Shown: one piece after another, positions 1 through 5,936 of the stretch | How the letters are laid out: each line of letters begins with the position of its first letter | Numbering within the stretch: position 1 is the stretch's first letter | Assembly (NCBI GenBank): GCA_018882485.1 | Contig: VERU01000178.1 | Span: 1-5,936 of the forward strand | From: Rhodoferax sp. | GTDB taxonomy: Bacteria > Pseudomonadota > Gammaproteobacteria > Burkholderiales > Burkholderiaceae_C | DNA length: 5,936 bases | Direction: 5' to 3' | Program-made: the position numbers and the translations under genes | Notes under the pieces: model-generated | What the model was told of the DNA's origin: nothing | The model's database searches: none | Seen by the model: the letters and a program-made list of their open reading frames with translations, nothing else

Positions 1-524
1 CGCTGCAGCTCTTCGTAATAGCTCCAGCCAGGCAGCGTCAACCTGAGGCCAATTACAGCGAAGCCACCGCCTAAAAAATCAACGAATTGGCCCTCGATGT
101 AGCCTGACTGTTGTGCGTGCCCCAGCAACACTCGCACCGACGCCATGTCTCTCGCGCCCACAGCGGATAGAACGTGCTCATTGACCTCGACCGTCGCACC
201 CACGGTCGGCAAGGAGTCACCAATCCACGCGATCAAGTTTTCAAGCTGCCCCTGCGGCCTGGGAAGTTCGGTATTGGTGATGATGTTTCCCAGCAGCTCA
301 CTGTCCACCATCACCCACTGCTCACGCTTGGTCATCCGATATAGCGCATAGCTCAACTTATCCCCAGCATCGGGACGCTGATTCAAGCGCCAACCCAGGG
401 TATCGAAGGCGGTACGCGATATCGAATAGCAGCCGCAACGGGGACATTCAAAAAACATCCTTTCACCACGGTCTTCGCGGTCTTTCACCAGATCGTGTTT
501 ACAAATGGGGCATGCATCGGCCAT
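1..524 (-). CDS. Zinc-ribbon protein of the hsd operon, 3' end outside window (hypothetical)
   Basis: This is an open frame from an ATG at 524-522 that runs off the window edge without a stop, so 174 residues are visible. The N-terminus is a zinc ribbon with two CPxC knuckles: C5-P-I-C8 and C27-P-R-C30, followed by G31. Residues 40-75 look helical. Residues 86-103 (ELPRPQGQLENLIAWIGD) and 118-145 resemble a small helical or winged-helix region. The visible part ends in LTLPGWSYYEELQ (162-174). From memory of the family, proteins with this layout and an LTxxGWxxYEEL motif often continue into a Rossmann-like nucleoside 2-deoxyribosyltransferase/TIR-like domain; that part is not visible here, so function is inference. 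The gene begins 10 bases after the hsdS stop, with a good ribosome binding site, and so looks like part of the hsdR-hsdS operon. Base composition is less GC-rich than glmS or hsdR, which suggests acquired DNA. Confidence is high that it is a real gene and low for any activity. Confidence 0.82.
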   Translation of the reverse strand, partial: MADACPICKHDLVKDREDRGERMFFECPRCGCYSISRTAFDTLGWRLNQRPDAGDKLSYALYRMTKREQWVMVDSELLGNIITNTELPRPQGQLENLIAWIGDSLPTVGATVEVNEHVLSAVGARDMASVRVLLGHAQQSGYIEGQFVDFLGGGFAVIGLRLTLPGWSYYEELQ

Positions 525-528
525 ATTT

Positions 529-536
529 CTTTCCTC
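529..536 (-). promoter_or_regulatory. Ribosome binding site of the zinc-ribbon gene, overlapping the hsdS stop
   Basis: On the minus strand the hsdS stop TGA (537-535) runs directly into GAGGAAAG. AGGA (535-532) lies 7 bases before the ATG at 524-522, which is near-ideal spacing. The overlap of stop codon and Shine-Dalgarno sequence fits termination-reinitiation by ribosomes leaving hsdS. It supports both the chosen start and membership of the operon. Confidence 0.75.
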
Positions 537-1860
537 AACGGTGATCGCCAAAAGCCTTCGCCAACGTCGCCTGCCGCAGCGCCTGCGCGCGTTTGAGGTT
601 GGCGTCAACCTCGGCGTCGACTTCGCGGATGATGGACAGGTGGCGGTCGACTTCGGCGACGATTCGGGTTTGCTCGGCAAGTGGTGGGGTTGGAATTGCC
701 ACAGCCTCCAAGACTTCCAAATTGATGTTCTTTTGGGCGGTGGCTGACGCAAAACGGTCCAGCCGATCACGCGCCGTGCGGATGAAGCACTCCACATATT
801 CAACCGTAGGTGAACCCTGTTGCGGAATGAAGCCAACCACGCTGTCCGGAAAGCACGCTTGCAATTTCAGAATGCCGGTTTCAGCGATGTTTGCGGCAAT
901 GGTTATGCAGAGCGTGCCTTTCGGCCACAGTCGGCTTTGGGCAAGTCCTAGTTCACTGTAGGTCTGTGTGAACTCGGTAATCGAACCATCCGACCGACGA
1001 ACATCGCCCGTCTGAATGAAGGGATACGGCCCGCCATACAAGGCCCGGTCATCGCGGGGGCGGTGCTTTGACTTGCCACGGTTGAGCTCGCCGAGCTGCG
1101 GCATCGTGGCCCATGTCCAGCCCTCTGGCAAGTCCGGCAGTTCGTCCGTCACCGGAGCCACTGACTCCTTGTATTTCCCTTTGCCTGCCCACCTCGCTCG
1201 CCGCGCCTCAAGAATCCGCTGCAAAAGCTGTTCGCCGGTTTCGTAGGTACGGCCTTCGCGGCGGGCTAGGCTGGCTTCGGTTTCCACGAGGCGGCCTTCG
1301 ACGGCGGCTTTGAGGACGGAGGCTTTGTAGCGTTTGAGGTTGGCTTTGACGCGATGGAGGTTAGTGACGGCTTCGTCGAGGCGGGAGAACTGCTTTTCGA
1401 GTTCGGCGACGATTTCGCGCTGTTTCCCTAATGGCGGCACATTGATCGTGTACTCCCGAATATCTTTGGGGCGCACAGCCGGATACAGCGCGCCTTGGAC
1501 CACTTCACACATGGCTTTCACGAAACGGGAGGACTGCACCGCGTAGTAAAGCCAATGCGGCTCCACATCATCGTTTGCCCGCAGAACATGAAAACCGGTC
1601 GAACCAATCGCACCGTCCAAGTCGGGCGGAACAATCGCCACGGCGTTTAAATTTGGCCGCGTCATGGAAACAAGCACATCACCCTTTTTCAAACGCTGAC
1701 GGGCTCGGCTTGGTGCTACGTCAGGCGCTAGACGCTTGGGTTCAACAATTCGCTTTGATTGATTGTCGATACTGCTGATATCGACATAAACAAACTCAGT
1801 GCCACCACTCGGTCCAGCCTGTTCGACTTTCGGCGCGGTCAAATCTCCAAACGTACTCAC
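535..1860 (-). CDS. hsdS: Type I restriction-modification specificity subunit HsdS
   Basis: This is the DNA-recognition subunit of a Type I restriction-modification enzyme, 441 residues, a normal length. It shows the duplicated HsdS layout: recognition domain 1 at about 1-143, helical conserved region 1 at about 142-190, a linker ending in LPDLPEGWTW (241-250), recognition domain 2 at about 245-391, and helical conserved region 2 at about 392-437. Both helical regions open with the typical signature: PPLGKQREIVAEL (142-154) and PPLAEQTRIVAEV (392-404). Both also contain ANLKR (173-177 and 420-424). Each recognition domain binds one half of a split target, and the helical regions set the spacing and bind HsdM. 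The target cannot be read from the sequence. The start is GTG at 1860-1858, inside the hsdR stop. An in-frame TGA nine codons upstream leaves no other usual start, so the N-terminus really lacks the LPxGW segment seen before domain 2. The gene is somewhat lower in GC than hsdR. Confidence 0.95.
   Translation of the reverse strand: MSTFGDLTAPKVEQAGPSGGTEFVYVDISSIDNQSKRIVEPKRLAPDVAPSRARQRLKKGDVLVSMTRPNLNAVAIVPPDLDGAIGSTGFHVLRANDDVEPHWLYYAVQSSRFVKAMCEVVQGALYPAVRPKDIREYTINVPPLGKQREIVAELEKQFSRLDEAVTNLHRVKANLKRYKASVLKAAVEGRLVETEASLARREGRTYETGEQLLQRILEARRARWAGKGKYKESVAPVTDELPDLPEGWTWATMPQLGELNRGKSKHRPRDDRALYGGPYPFIQTGDVRRSDGSITEFTQTYSELGLAQSRLWPKGTLCITIAANIAETGILKLQACFPDSVVGFIPQQGSPTVEYVECFIRTARDRLDRFASATAQKNINLEVLEAVAIPTPPLAEQTRIVAEVDRHLSIIREVDAEVDANLKRAQALRQATLAKAFGDHR
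589..603 (-). repeat. 15-bp direct repeat, copy in conserved region 2 of hsdS
   Basis: The plus-strand text gcgtttgaggttggc is identical to 1330-1344, in the same orientation 741 bases apart. Both copies encode ANLKR in the helical conserved regions of HsdS. A shorter identical pair, ttcggcgacgatt, lies at 652-664 and 1402-1414 (750 bases apart). The pairs reflect the internal duplication of HsdS and bracket recognition domain 2. Confidence 0.85.
1330..1344 (-). repeat. 15-bp direct repeat, copy in conserved region 1 of hsdS
   Basis: This is the partner of the repeat at 589-603, encoding ANLKR (residues 173-177 of HsdS). Identity at DNA level, not only protein level, means that recombination between the copies is possible. 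It would delete about 741 bases, a multiple of three, and so remove one recognition domain in frame. Confidence 0.85.
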
Positions 1861-1873
1861 GCCGCCAACTCCC
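1857..1873 (-). promoter_or_regulatory. hsdR-hsdS translational coupling junction with ribosome binding site
   Basis: The stop of hsdR (TGA, 1859-1857) and the start of hsdS (GTG, 1860-1858) share the four bases GTGA. A GGGAG Shine-Dalgarno sequence lies at 1873-1869, 8 bases before the GTG and inside the last codons of hsdR. This arrangement favours coupled translation and decides the hsdS start. Confidence 0.8.
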
Positions 1874-4652
1874 GATTCAGTTCCTCAATCACCCGGGGCA
1901 GTTCCGCGCCAAAGAGCTGGTGCACCTTGCCCAGGCCGCCTTGGGCGTTGAAGGGGGCGTATTCAAAATCGTCGATCTCCAGCCCCAGGTTGGCGGCGAT
2001 GTGGTCGCGGATCATTTCCAGCCAGTGTTGCTGCTCGGGGGTGAAGGCCTTGCCGCCGGCCTGCTGGTGCTGGGCCAGCCAGGCCCGGTAGTTGGCCTGA
2101 ACGCGCTCGGGGTAGGGCACCAGTTCGTTGGTCTGCTGCATGGCAAAGCGCACCAGGCTGACCAGATCGGTCAGCAGGCGGCGCTGGGTGGCGCCCTTCA
2201 CCTGGTCTTTGCGCAGCGTGGCGTAGGCCTGCCACAGGGCGCCTTCGTCAATGTTGAGCGGCGGCGCGCGCAAGGCATCGGCCAGGGCTTTTACGTCTTC
2301 AAACTTCAGCGGCGCGCGCGTGGGGCGGCTGTACAAGATTTGCAGGGCGGTGATTTCGTCTTTGTGCTGGGTAATGAAGGACTCAAAGCTTTGCACCAGG
2401 GCTCCCGCGTGTCCTTCGCTGTTGCTGCCGGCGCTAAAGCCGGCGTGCAGCAGCGTGTCTTGCGTCACGGTGTCGATGACCAGGTCCGCCTTCTGCTTCA
2501 TTTTTAATAGCTGCTCACGCAGAGCTGGCGCGGCAAAGGGCCGGGTTGCGTCCCTAAGCCGTTGCTCTGCCTCGTGCGGGGGCATGTCTTGGATGGCGTC
2601 GATGTTGAGCGCCTCCACGATGCCACAGGCCAGGTCGCGCAGGGTGTGGCCGCCGGATAGTTCCATCACCTTGGCGCGGTCGGCCTCGCTAGCGTCGCGG
2701 TCCAGCCGGGCCAATCTGGCGGCGATGCTGCTCAGCACGTCGTCTTCCACATTACCCAGGCTCACGGCTTGCAGCAGTTTGTCCAGCGGCACGCTCTTTT
2801 TGGCGTCCATGGGGCGGCTGTCGGTCTTGTCGCGCTCGCACACGCCCACGCAGTCAACGATGACGAAGTGGTCTTTGTGGATGTGTTCACCGGGGTTGAC
2901 GCCGCGCAGGTCGTCGTCCTTGCAGACGCGCACGCCCCGGCCTTTCATCTGCTCGAAGAAGCTGCGGCTTTTGACCGAGCGCATGAAGACGACGATTTCC
3001 ACCGGCTTGATGTCGGTGCCGGTGGCGATCATGTCCACCGTCACGGCCACGCGCGGGTAGTAGGTCTGGCGAAAGTCCTTGATGAGCTGCTCGGGGCTGG
3101 TGCCGCCGCCTTGGGCGCTGCGGTAGGTGATCTTCTGCGCGAATTCGTTGCCCCGGCCAAACTCTTCGCGCAGGATTTCCACGATTTTTTCGGCGTGGTT
3201 GTCATCCTTGGCAAAGATCAGGGTCTTGGGCAGCTCGGTGCGGTTAGGGAACAGGTCTGCCCGCCAGTTGTCGCGCAGGGTGCGCACCACGGTGCGGATC
3301 TGGTCGGGCGTCTGCACGGCGCGGTCAAGTTCTTCGGGCTGGTATTCAAAGTCATCGTCCAGCTGCCAGGCGGTCTTGCGGCGGGTGGCTTTGTCCTGCG
3401 TTTCGAGCCAGTAGCCTTTTTCCACTCGTGAGCCCTGCTCGCCCACCTCGGTTTTGATGCGGTAGACGTCGTAGTTGACGTTCACGCCGTCGGCCACGGC
3501 CTGGGCGTGGCCGTATTCCATCACCAGGTTTTGGTTGAAGAAGCCAAAGGTCTGCTTGTTGGGCGTGGCGGTCAGGCCGATGAGGTACGCGTCAAAGTAT
3601 TCCAGCACCTGGCGCCACAGGTTGTAGATGCTGCGGTGGGCCTCATCGGTGACCACAATGTCAAAGCTCTCGATGGGGATGGCCGGGTTGTAGCCAATGG
3701 GTTCGGGGTCTTTGAACAGGGCTTCGGCCCCTTCGGTGCTTTCTTCGTCGGCGTCCTGGGCCAGCTCACGCCCCTTGAGCAGGCTGAACATGCGCTGGAT
3801 AGTGCAAATCACCACGCGGGCGGATGTGTCGAGCTGGTTGCTTTGCAGGTGTTGGACGATGTATTCCTCGCCAAACTTGTAGTTGTTGTAGGGGCTGGCG
3901 TAGGCGTCAAACTCCTTCTTGGTCTGGCGGGCGAGGTTGCCACGGTCCACCAGAAACAGCACGCGGCGGGCACCGCCAAACTTGATGAGGCGGTAGATAA
4001 ACCCAATGCTGGTGAAGGTTTTGCCGCTGCCGGTGGCCATCTGGATCAGGGCCCGGGGCTTGTTGGCGGCAAGGGATTTTTCGAGGTTGGTGATGGCGCT
4101 GATTTGGGCGGGCCACAGCTGGTAATGGGCGCCGCCGCTGCCCCACTCAGTGACCAGCTTGGGCATAAGCTGCATGCGGGCGAGGAATGTGCCGCTGGCC
4201 TCGTGCGCGGTGTTGGGCACGGCGTTGCCAGGCATGTAGGCCAGCCACTGCACCAGCAACTCGGGGCGGAAGAAGGCAAAAACGCCTCTGGCGCGCGGCT
4301 CGGGATCAAGGCCGTTGGTGAAGTGGGTCTCGACGCCGGTGGACTCCCACAGAAAAGGCAGCGGGCGCGCCCACGCCGGCAGGCTGCCGGGCAAGCCCTG
4401 GGCGTAGCGGCCGCTTTGCAGTTCCACGCCGGTCAGGGTCGCTCCGTGTTTCTTGGCCTCGATCACGCCGCAGGCCTTGCCGTTGACGTACAGCAGGTAG
4501 TCGGCAGTGCCAAAGCCAGGGTTGAGGGGAAATTCTCGGATGGCCACACCCACGGCGGCGTGGAGGTTGGCATCCGCCACGCCGCAGACATGCCAACCCG
4601 CTGCACCCAGCAGCGCATCGATGCCGACCCTGGCTTTTTGCTCTGGCGTCAT
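1857..4652 (-). CDS. hsdR: Type I restriction endonuclease subunit HsdR, EcoEI-like
   Basis: This is the motor and nuclease subunit: with HsdM and HsdS it translocates DNA using ATP and cuts away from the unmodified target. It has 931 residues and appears intact. The N-terminal PD-(D/E)xK nuclease shows D51 and E65-A66-K67 in a strand-turn-strand context. The superfamily 2 helicase follows: Walker A ATGSGKT (206-212), motif Ia around VLFLVDRGNLARQ (231-243), Walker B DEAH (336-339), motif III TATP (361-364), motif IV around KTLIFAKDD (476-484), motif V around ATGTDI (543-548), and motif VI QMKGRGVRV (568-576). The end, about 750-925, matches in style the EcoEI R C-terminal domain, with FESFITQHKDEITALQILYS (755-774) and NAQGGLGKVHQLFG (902-915). 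The ATG at 4652 is preceded by GGGAG, and MTPEQKAR... is a usual beginning for the family. The gene follows glmS after 85 bases and overlaps hsdS by 4. hsdM is not adjacent within this window. Confidence 0.96.
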   Translation of the reverse strand: MTPEQKARVGIDALLGAAGWHVCGVADANLHAAVGVAIREFPLNPGFGTADYLLYVNGKACGVIEAKKHGATLTGVELQSGRYAQGLPGSLPAWARPLPFLWESTGVETHFTNGLDPEPRARGVFAFFRPELLVQWLAYMPGNAVPNTAHEASGTFLARMQLMPKLVTEWGSGGAHYQLWPAQISAITNLEKSLAANKPRALIQMATGSGKTFTSIGFIYRLIKFGGARRVLFLVDRGNLARQTKKEFDAYASPYNNYKFGEEYIVQHLQSNQLDTSARVVICTIQRMFSLLKGRELAQDADEESTEGAEALFKDPEPIGYNPAIPIESFDIVVTDEAHRSIYNLWRQVLEYFDAYLIGLTATPNKQTFGFFNQNLVMEYGHAQAVADGVNVNYDVYRIKTEVGEQGSRVEKGYWLETQDKATRRKTAWQLDDDFEYQPEELDRAVQTPDQIRTVVRTLRDNWRADLFPNRTELPKTLIFAKDDNHAEKIVEILREEFGRGNEFAQKITYRSAQGGGTSPEQLIKDFRQTYYPRVAVTVDMIATGTDIKPVEIVVFMRSVKSRSFFEQMKGRGVRVCKDDDLRGVNPGEHIHKDHFVIVDCVGVCERDKTDSRPMDAKKSVPLDKLLQAVSLGNVEDDVLSSIAARLARLDRDASEADRAKVMELSGGHTLRDLACGIVEALNIDAIQDMPPHEAEQRLRDATRPFAAPALREQLLKMKQKADLVIDTVTQDTLLHAGFSAGSNSEGHAGALVQSFESFITQHKDEITALQILYSRPTRAPLKFEDVKALADALRAPPLNIDEGALWQAYATLRKDQVKGATQRRLLTDLVSLVRFAMQQTNELVPYPERVQANYRAWLAQHQQAGGKAFTPEQQHWLEMIRDHIAANLGLEIDDFEYAPFNAQGGLGKVHQLFGAELPRVIEELNRELAA

Positions 4653-4656
4653 GGAA

Positions 4657-4661
4657 CTCCC
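4657..4661 (-). promoter_or_regulatory. Ribosome binding site of hsdR
   Basis: GGGAG on the minus strand lies 4 bases before the ATG at 4652-4650. Spacing is slightly short but acceptable. It supports the chosen start, which also gives the family's usual N-terminus. Confidence 0.6.
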
Positions 4662-4674
4662 GGTGCGAAACAGA

Positions 4675-4692
4675 CCCAGGCACTCACCTGGG
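4675..4692 (-). terminator. Small hairpin between glmS and hsdR, possible weak terminator
   Basis: On the minus strand a perfect 6-bp stem, CCCAGG and CCTGGG, encloses a 6-base loop and is followed by TCTGTTTCG. The stem is short and the T run is poor, so this would be at best a weak terminator of glmS. It may allow read-through into hsdR or have no function. No convincing -35/-10 pair for hsdR was found in the 85-base gap (4653-4737). Confidence 0.25.
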
Positions 4693-4737
4693 CTGCGAGA
4701 TCGGGATCGTAACCTTTCAGGCCAGCGCCAGAGCCGC

Positions 4738-4773
4738 CTACTCCACCGTCACACTCTTCGCCAGATTCCGGGG
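4738..4773 (-). other. 3' end of glmS, equivalent of the Tn7 attachment target (attTn7)
   Basis: The last codons of glmS encode [11 protein letters not shown], the strongly conserved segment that TnsD-type proteins bind in Tn7 and relatives, with insertion roughly 25 bases past the stop. By analogy the insertion point would be near 4713. The coding segment is conserved as expected. No Tn7 terminal sequence was recognised in the gap, so only the target, not an insertion, is supported. Confidence 0.4.
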
Positions 4774-5936
4774 TTTGTCCACATCGGTGCCGCGCGCGCA
4801 GGCGGTGTGGTAGGCCAGCAGCTGCAGGGGAACCACGTGCAGCAGGGGGGAGAGCGCGCCGTAGTGTTCGGGCAGGCGGATCACGTGCAGGCCGTCGGCG
4901 CTTTCGATGTGGCTGTCGGCATCGGCCAGCACATACAGCACGCCGCCCCGGGCGCGCACCTCGTGCATGTTGCTCTTGAGCTTTTCCAGCAGGGCGTCGT
5001 TGGGGGCCACCACCACCACGGGCATGGCGGCGGTCACCAGGGCCAGCGGGCCGTGCTTGAGCTCGCCGGCGGGGTAGGCCTCGGCGTGGATGTAGCTGAT
5101 TTCCTTGAGCTTGAGCGCGCCTTCCAGGGCGATGGGGTAGTGCAGCCCGCGGCCCAGAAAGAGGGCGTGGTCCTTGGCGGCAAACTCGTCGGCCCAGGCC
5201 ATGACCTGCGGCTCCAGCGCCAGCACGGCCTGCAGCGCCAGCGGCAGGTGGCGCATGGCCTTGAGGTGGCGGGCCTCGGCGGCCTCGTCCAGCCGCCCGC
5301 GCGACTGGGCCAGCGCCAGCGTCAGCAAGAAGAGCCCGGCCAGCTGCGCGGTGAAGGCCTTGGTGCTGGCCACCCCGATCTCGACCCCGGCGCGGGTGAT
5401 GTAGGCCAGCTCGCATTCGCGCACCATGGCGCTGGTGGCCACGTTGCACACCGTCAGGGTGTGGGTCATGCCCAGGCCCTGGGCGTGGCGCAGCGCGGCC
5501 AGGGTGTCGGCCGTCTCGCCGGACTGGCTGATGGTGACGACCAGGGTGCGGGGGTTGGGCACCGAGGTGCGGTAGCGGTACTCGCTGGCCACTTCCACCT
5601 GCGTCGGGATGCCGGCCAGATCCTCCAGCCAGTAGCGGGCCACGCAGCCGCTGTAATAGCTGGTGCCGCAGGCCAGGATCAGCACCGAATCGATGCCCTT
5701 GAACACCCGCGCCGCGCTGGCCTTGCCGTCGAACAGCTCGGGCATGATGGATTCCACGCCCTCCAGCGTGTCGCCCAGCGCCCGGGGCTGCTCGAAGATT
5801 TCCTTCTGCATGTAGTGGCGGTAGGGGCCGAGCTCGGCGGCGCCGCTGTGGGCCTGCACGGTGCGCACGGGGCGCTGCGGCGCCGGCAGGGGCAGGCCGC
5901 TGCGGTCGGTCAGCCAGTAGCGGCCCAGCTGCAGGT
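4738..5936 (-). CDS. glmS: Glutamine-fructose-6-phosphate aminotransferase (isomerizing), 5' end outside window
   Basis: The enzyme makes glucosamine-6-phosphate from fructose-6-phosphate and glutamine in the cytoplasm, the first step toward UDP-GlcNAc for peptidoglycan and lipopolysaccharide. The visible 398 residues (counted from the first whole codon, 5934) hold the linker and the isomerase part; the N-terminal glutaminase domain and start codon lie beyond the window. The linker has [13 protein letters not shown]. The first SIS domain (about 77-220) has ACGTS (88-92), [10 protein letters not shown] (136-145) and ASTKAFT (189-195). The second (about 251-387) has [20 protein letters not shown] and [10 protein letters not shown]. 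Residues matching the E. coli catalytic Glu488, His504 and Lys603 are present at E278, H294 and K393, with the same spacings. The protein ends in the family's usual NLAKSVTVE, so the 3' end is intact. It is a housekeeping gene, strongly GC-rich, and not functionally linked to the restriction genes after it. Confidence 0.98.
   Translation of the reverse strand, partial: LQLGRYWLTDRSGLPLPAPQRPVRTVQAHSGAAELGPYRHYMQKEIFEQPRALGDTLEGVESIMPELFDGKASAARVFKGIDSVLILACGTSYYSGCVARYWLEDLAGIPTQVEVASEYRYRTSVPNPRTLVVTISQSGETADTLAALRHAQGLGMTHTLTVCNVATSAMVRECELAYITRAGVEIGVASTKAFTAQLAGLFLLTLALAQSRGRLDEAAEARHLKAMRHLPLALQAVLALEPQVMAWADEFAAKDHALFLGRGLHYPIALEGALKLKEISYIHAEAYPAGELKHGPLALVTAAMPVVVVAPNDALLEKLKSNMHEVRARGGVLYVLADADSHIESADGLHVIRLPEHYGALSPLLHVVPLQLLAYHTACARGTDVDKPRNLAKSVTVE

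Noticed and set aside
505..961. Plus-strand frames at 505-747 and 593-961 as small antisense genes or an antitoxin.
   Set aside because: They lie opposite hsdS, have no family resemblance and no convincing ribosome binding sites.
3507..4712. A 401-residue plus-strand open frame opposite hsdR, with further long plus-strand frames at 1920-2507, 2251-3060 and 2769-3431.
   Set aside because: All are antisense to an intact hsdR with complete family motifs. Their content (Val, Gly, Ala and His runs) is the usual mirror of GC-rich codons.
4653..4737. A Tn7 or other transposon end after glmS.
   Set aside because: No recognisable terminal sequence, series of binding-site repeats or target duplication is seen in the gap.
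4700..4737. A promoter for hsdR using TACGAT as -10.
   Set aside because: It matches only 4 of 6 -10 bases and no acceptable -35 lies 16-18 bases upstream.
4649..5449. A 266-residue open frame on the minus strand inside glmS, ending in an ATGA overlap with the hsdR start.
   Set aside because: It lies in another frame of glmS, is extremely rich in Arg, Ala and Gly, and has no recognisable motif. Long shadow frames are expected in GC-rich genes, and the ATGA overlap is probably chance.
1..5936. CRISPR array, tRNA, rRNA, insertion sequence or integrase gene.
   Set aside because: No spaced repeats, no tRNA-like folds and no transposase or integrase frames were noticed. Coding sequence fills nearly the whole window.

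Overview
The window is GC-rich chromosomal DNA from a betaproteobacterium, most likely a member of the Burkholderiales close to the Comamonadaceae. This rests on the strong C/G bias at third positions and on the look of the GlmS and HsdR proteins, so it is a lineage impression rather than a measured assignment. All four genes I can support lie on the minus strand and read from high to low coordinates: glmS (5' end outside the window), hsdR, hsdS, and a small zinc-ribbon gene whose 3' end lies outside the window.

Region 4738-5936 is the C-terminal two thirds of glmS, a housekeeping gene that makes glucosamine-6-phosphate for cell-wall synthesis. An 85-base gap follows. It holds a ribosome binding site and one perfect 6-bp hairpin, but no convincing promoter. 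The 3' end of glmS is the classical Tn7 target, and a restriction cluster starting right after it fits the idea of an accessory island in a known insertion hot spot, although no Tn7 end is visible.

Region 535-4652 holds hsdR and hsdS of a Type I restriction-modification system, in the EcoEI-like branch. HsdR is intact, with its nuclease motif, all helicase motifs and the EcoEI-type C-terminal domain. HsdS has two target recognition domains and two conserved helical regions. The two genes overlap in a GTGA junction, so they are probably translationally coupled. The methylase gene hsdM, needed for modification and for assembly of the complex, is not between them or anywhere else in the window.

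Region 1-524 is a third gene of the same operon. It starts 10 bases after the hsdS stop, with its Shine-Dalgarno sequence overlapping that stop. The visible 174 residues contain a four-cysteine zinc ribbon and end in a motif (LTLPGW...YEEL) that I associate with proteins carrying a nucleoside-deoxyribosyltransferase/TIR-like domain further on. That domain would be outside the window. This gene is the most interesting part of the window: it may be an accessory defence or back-up effector gene embedded in a Type I restriction operon. The window does not prove this, because the diagnostic part of the protein is cut off.
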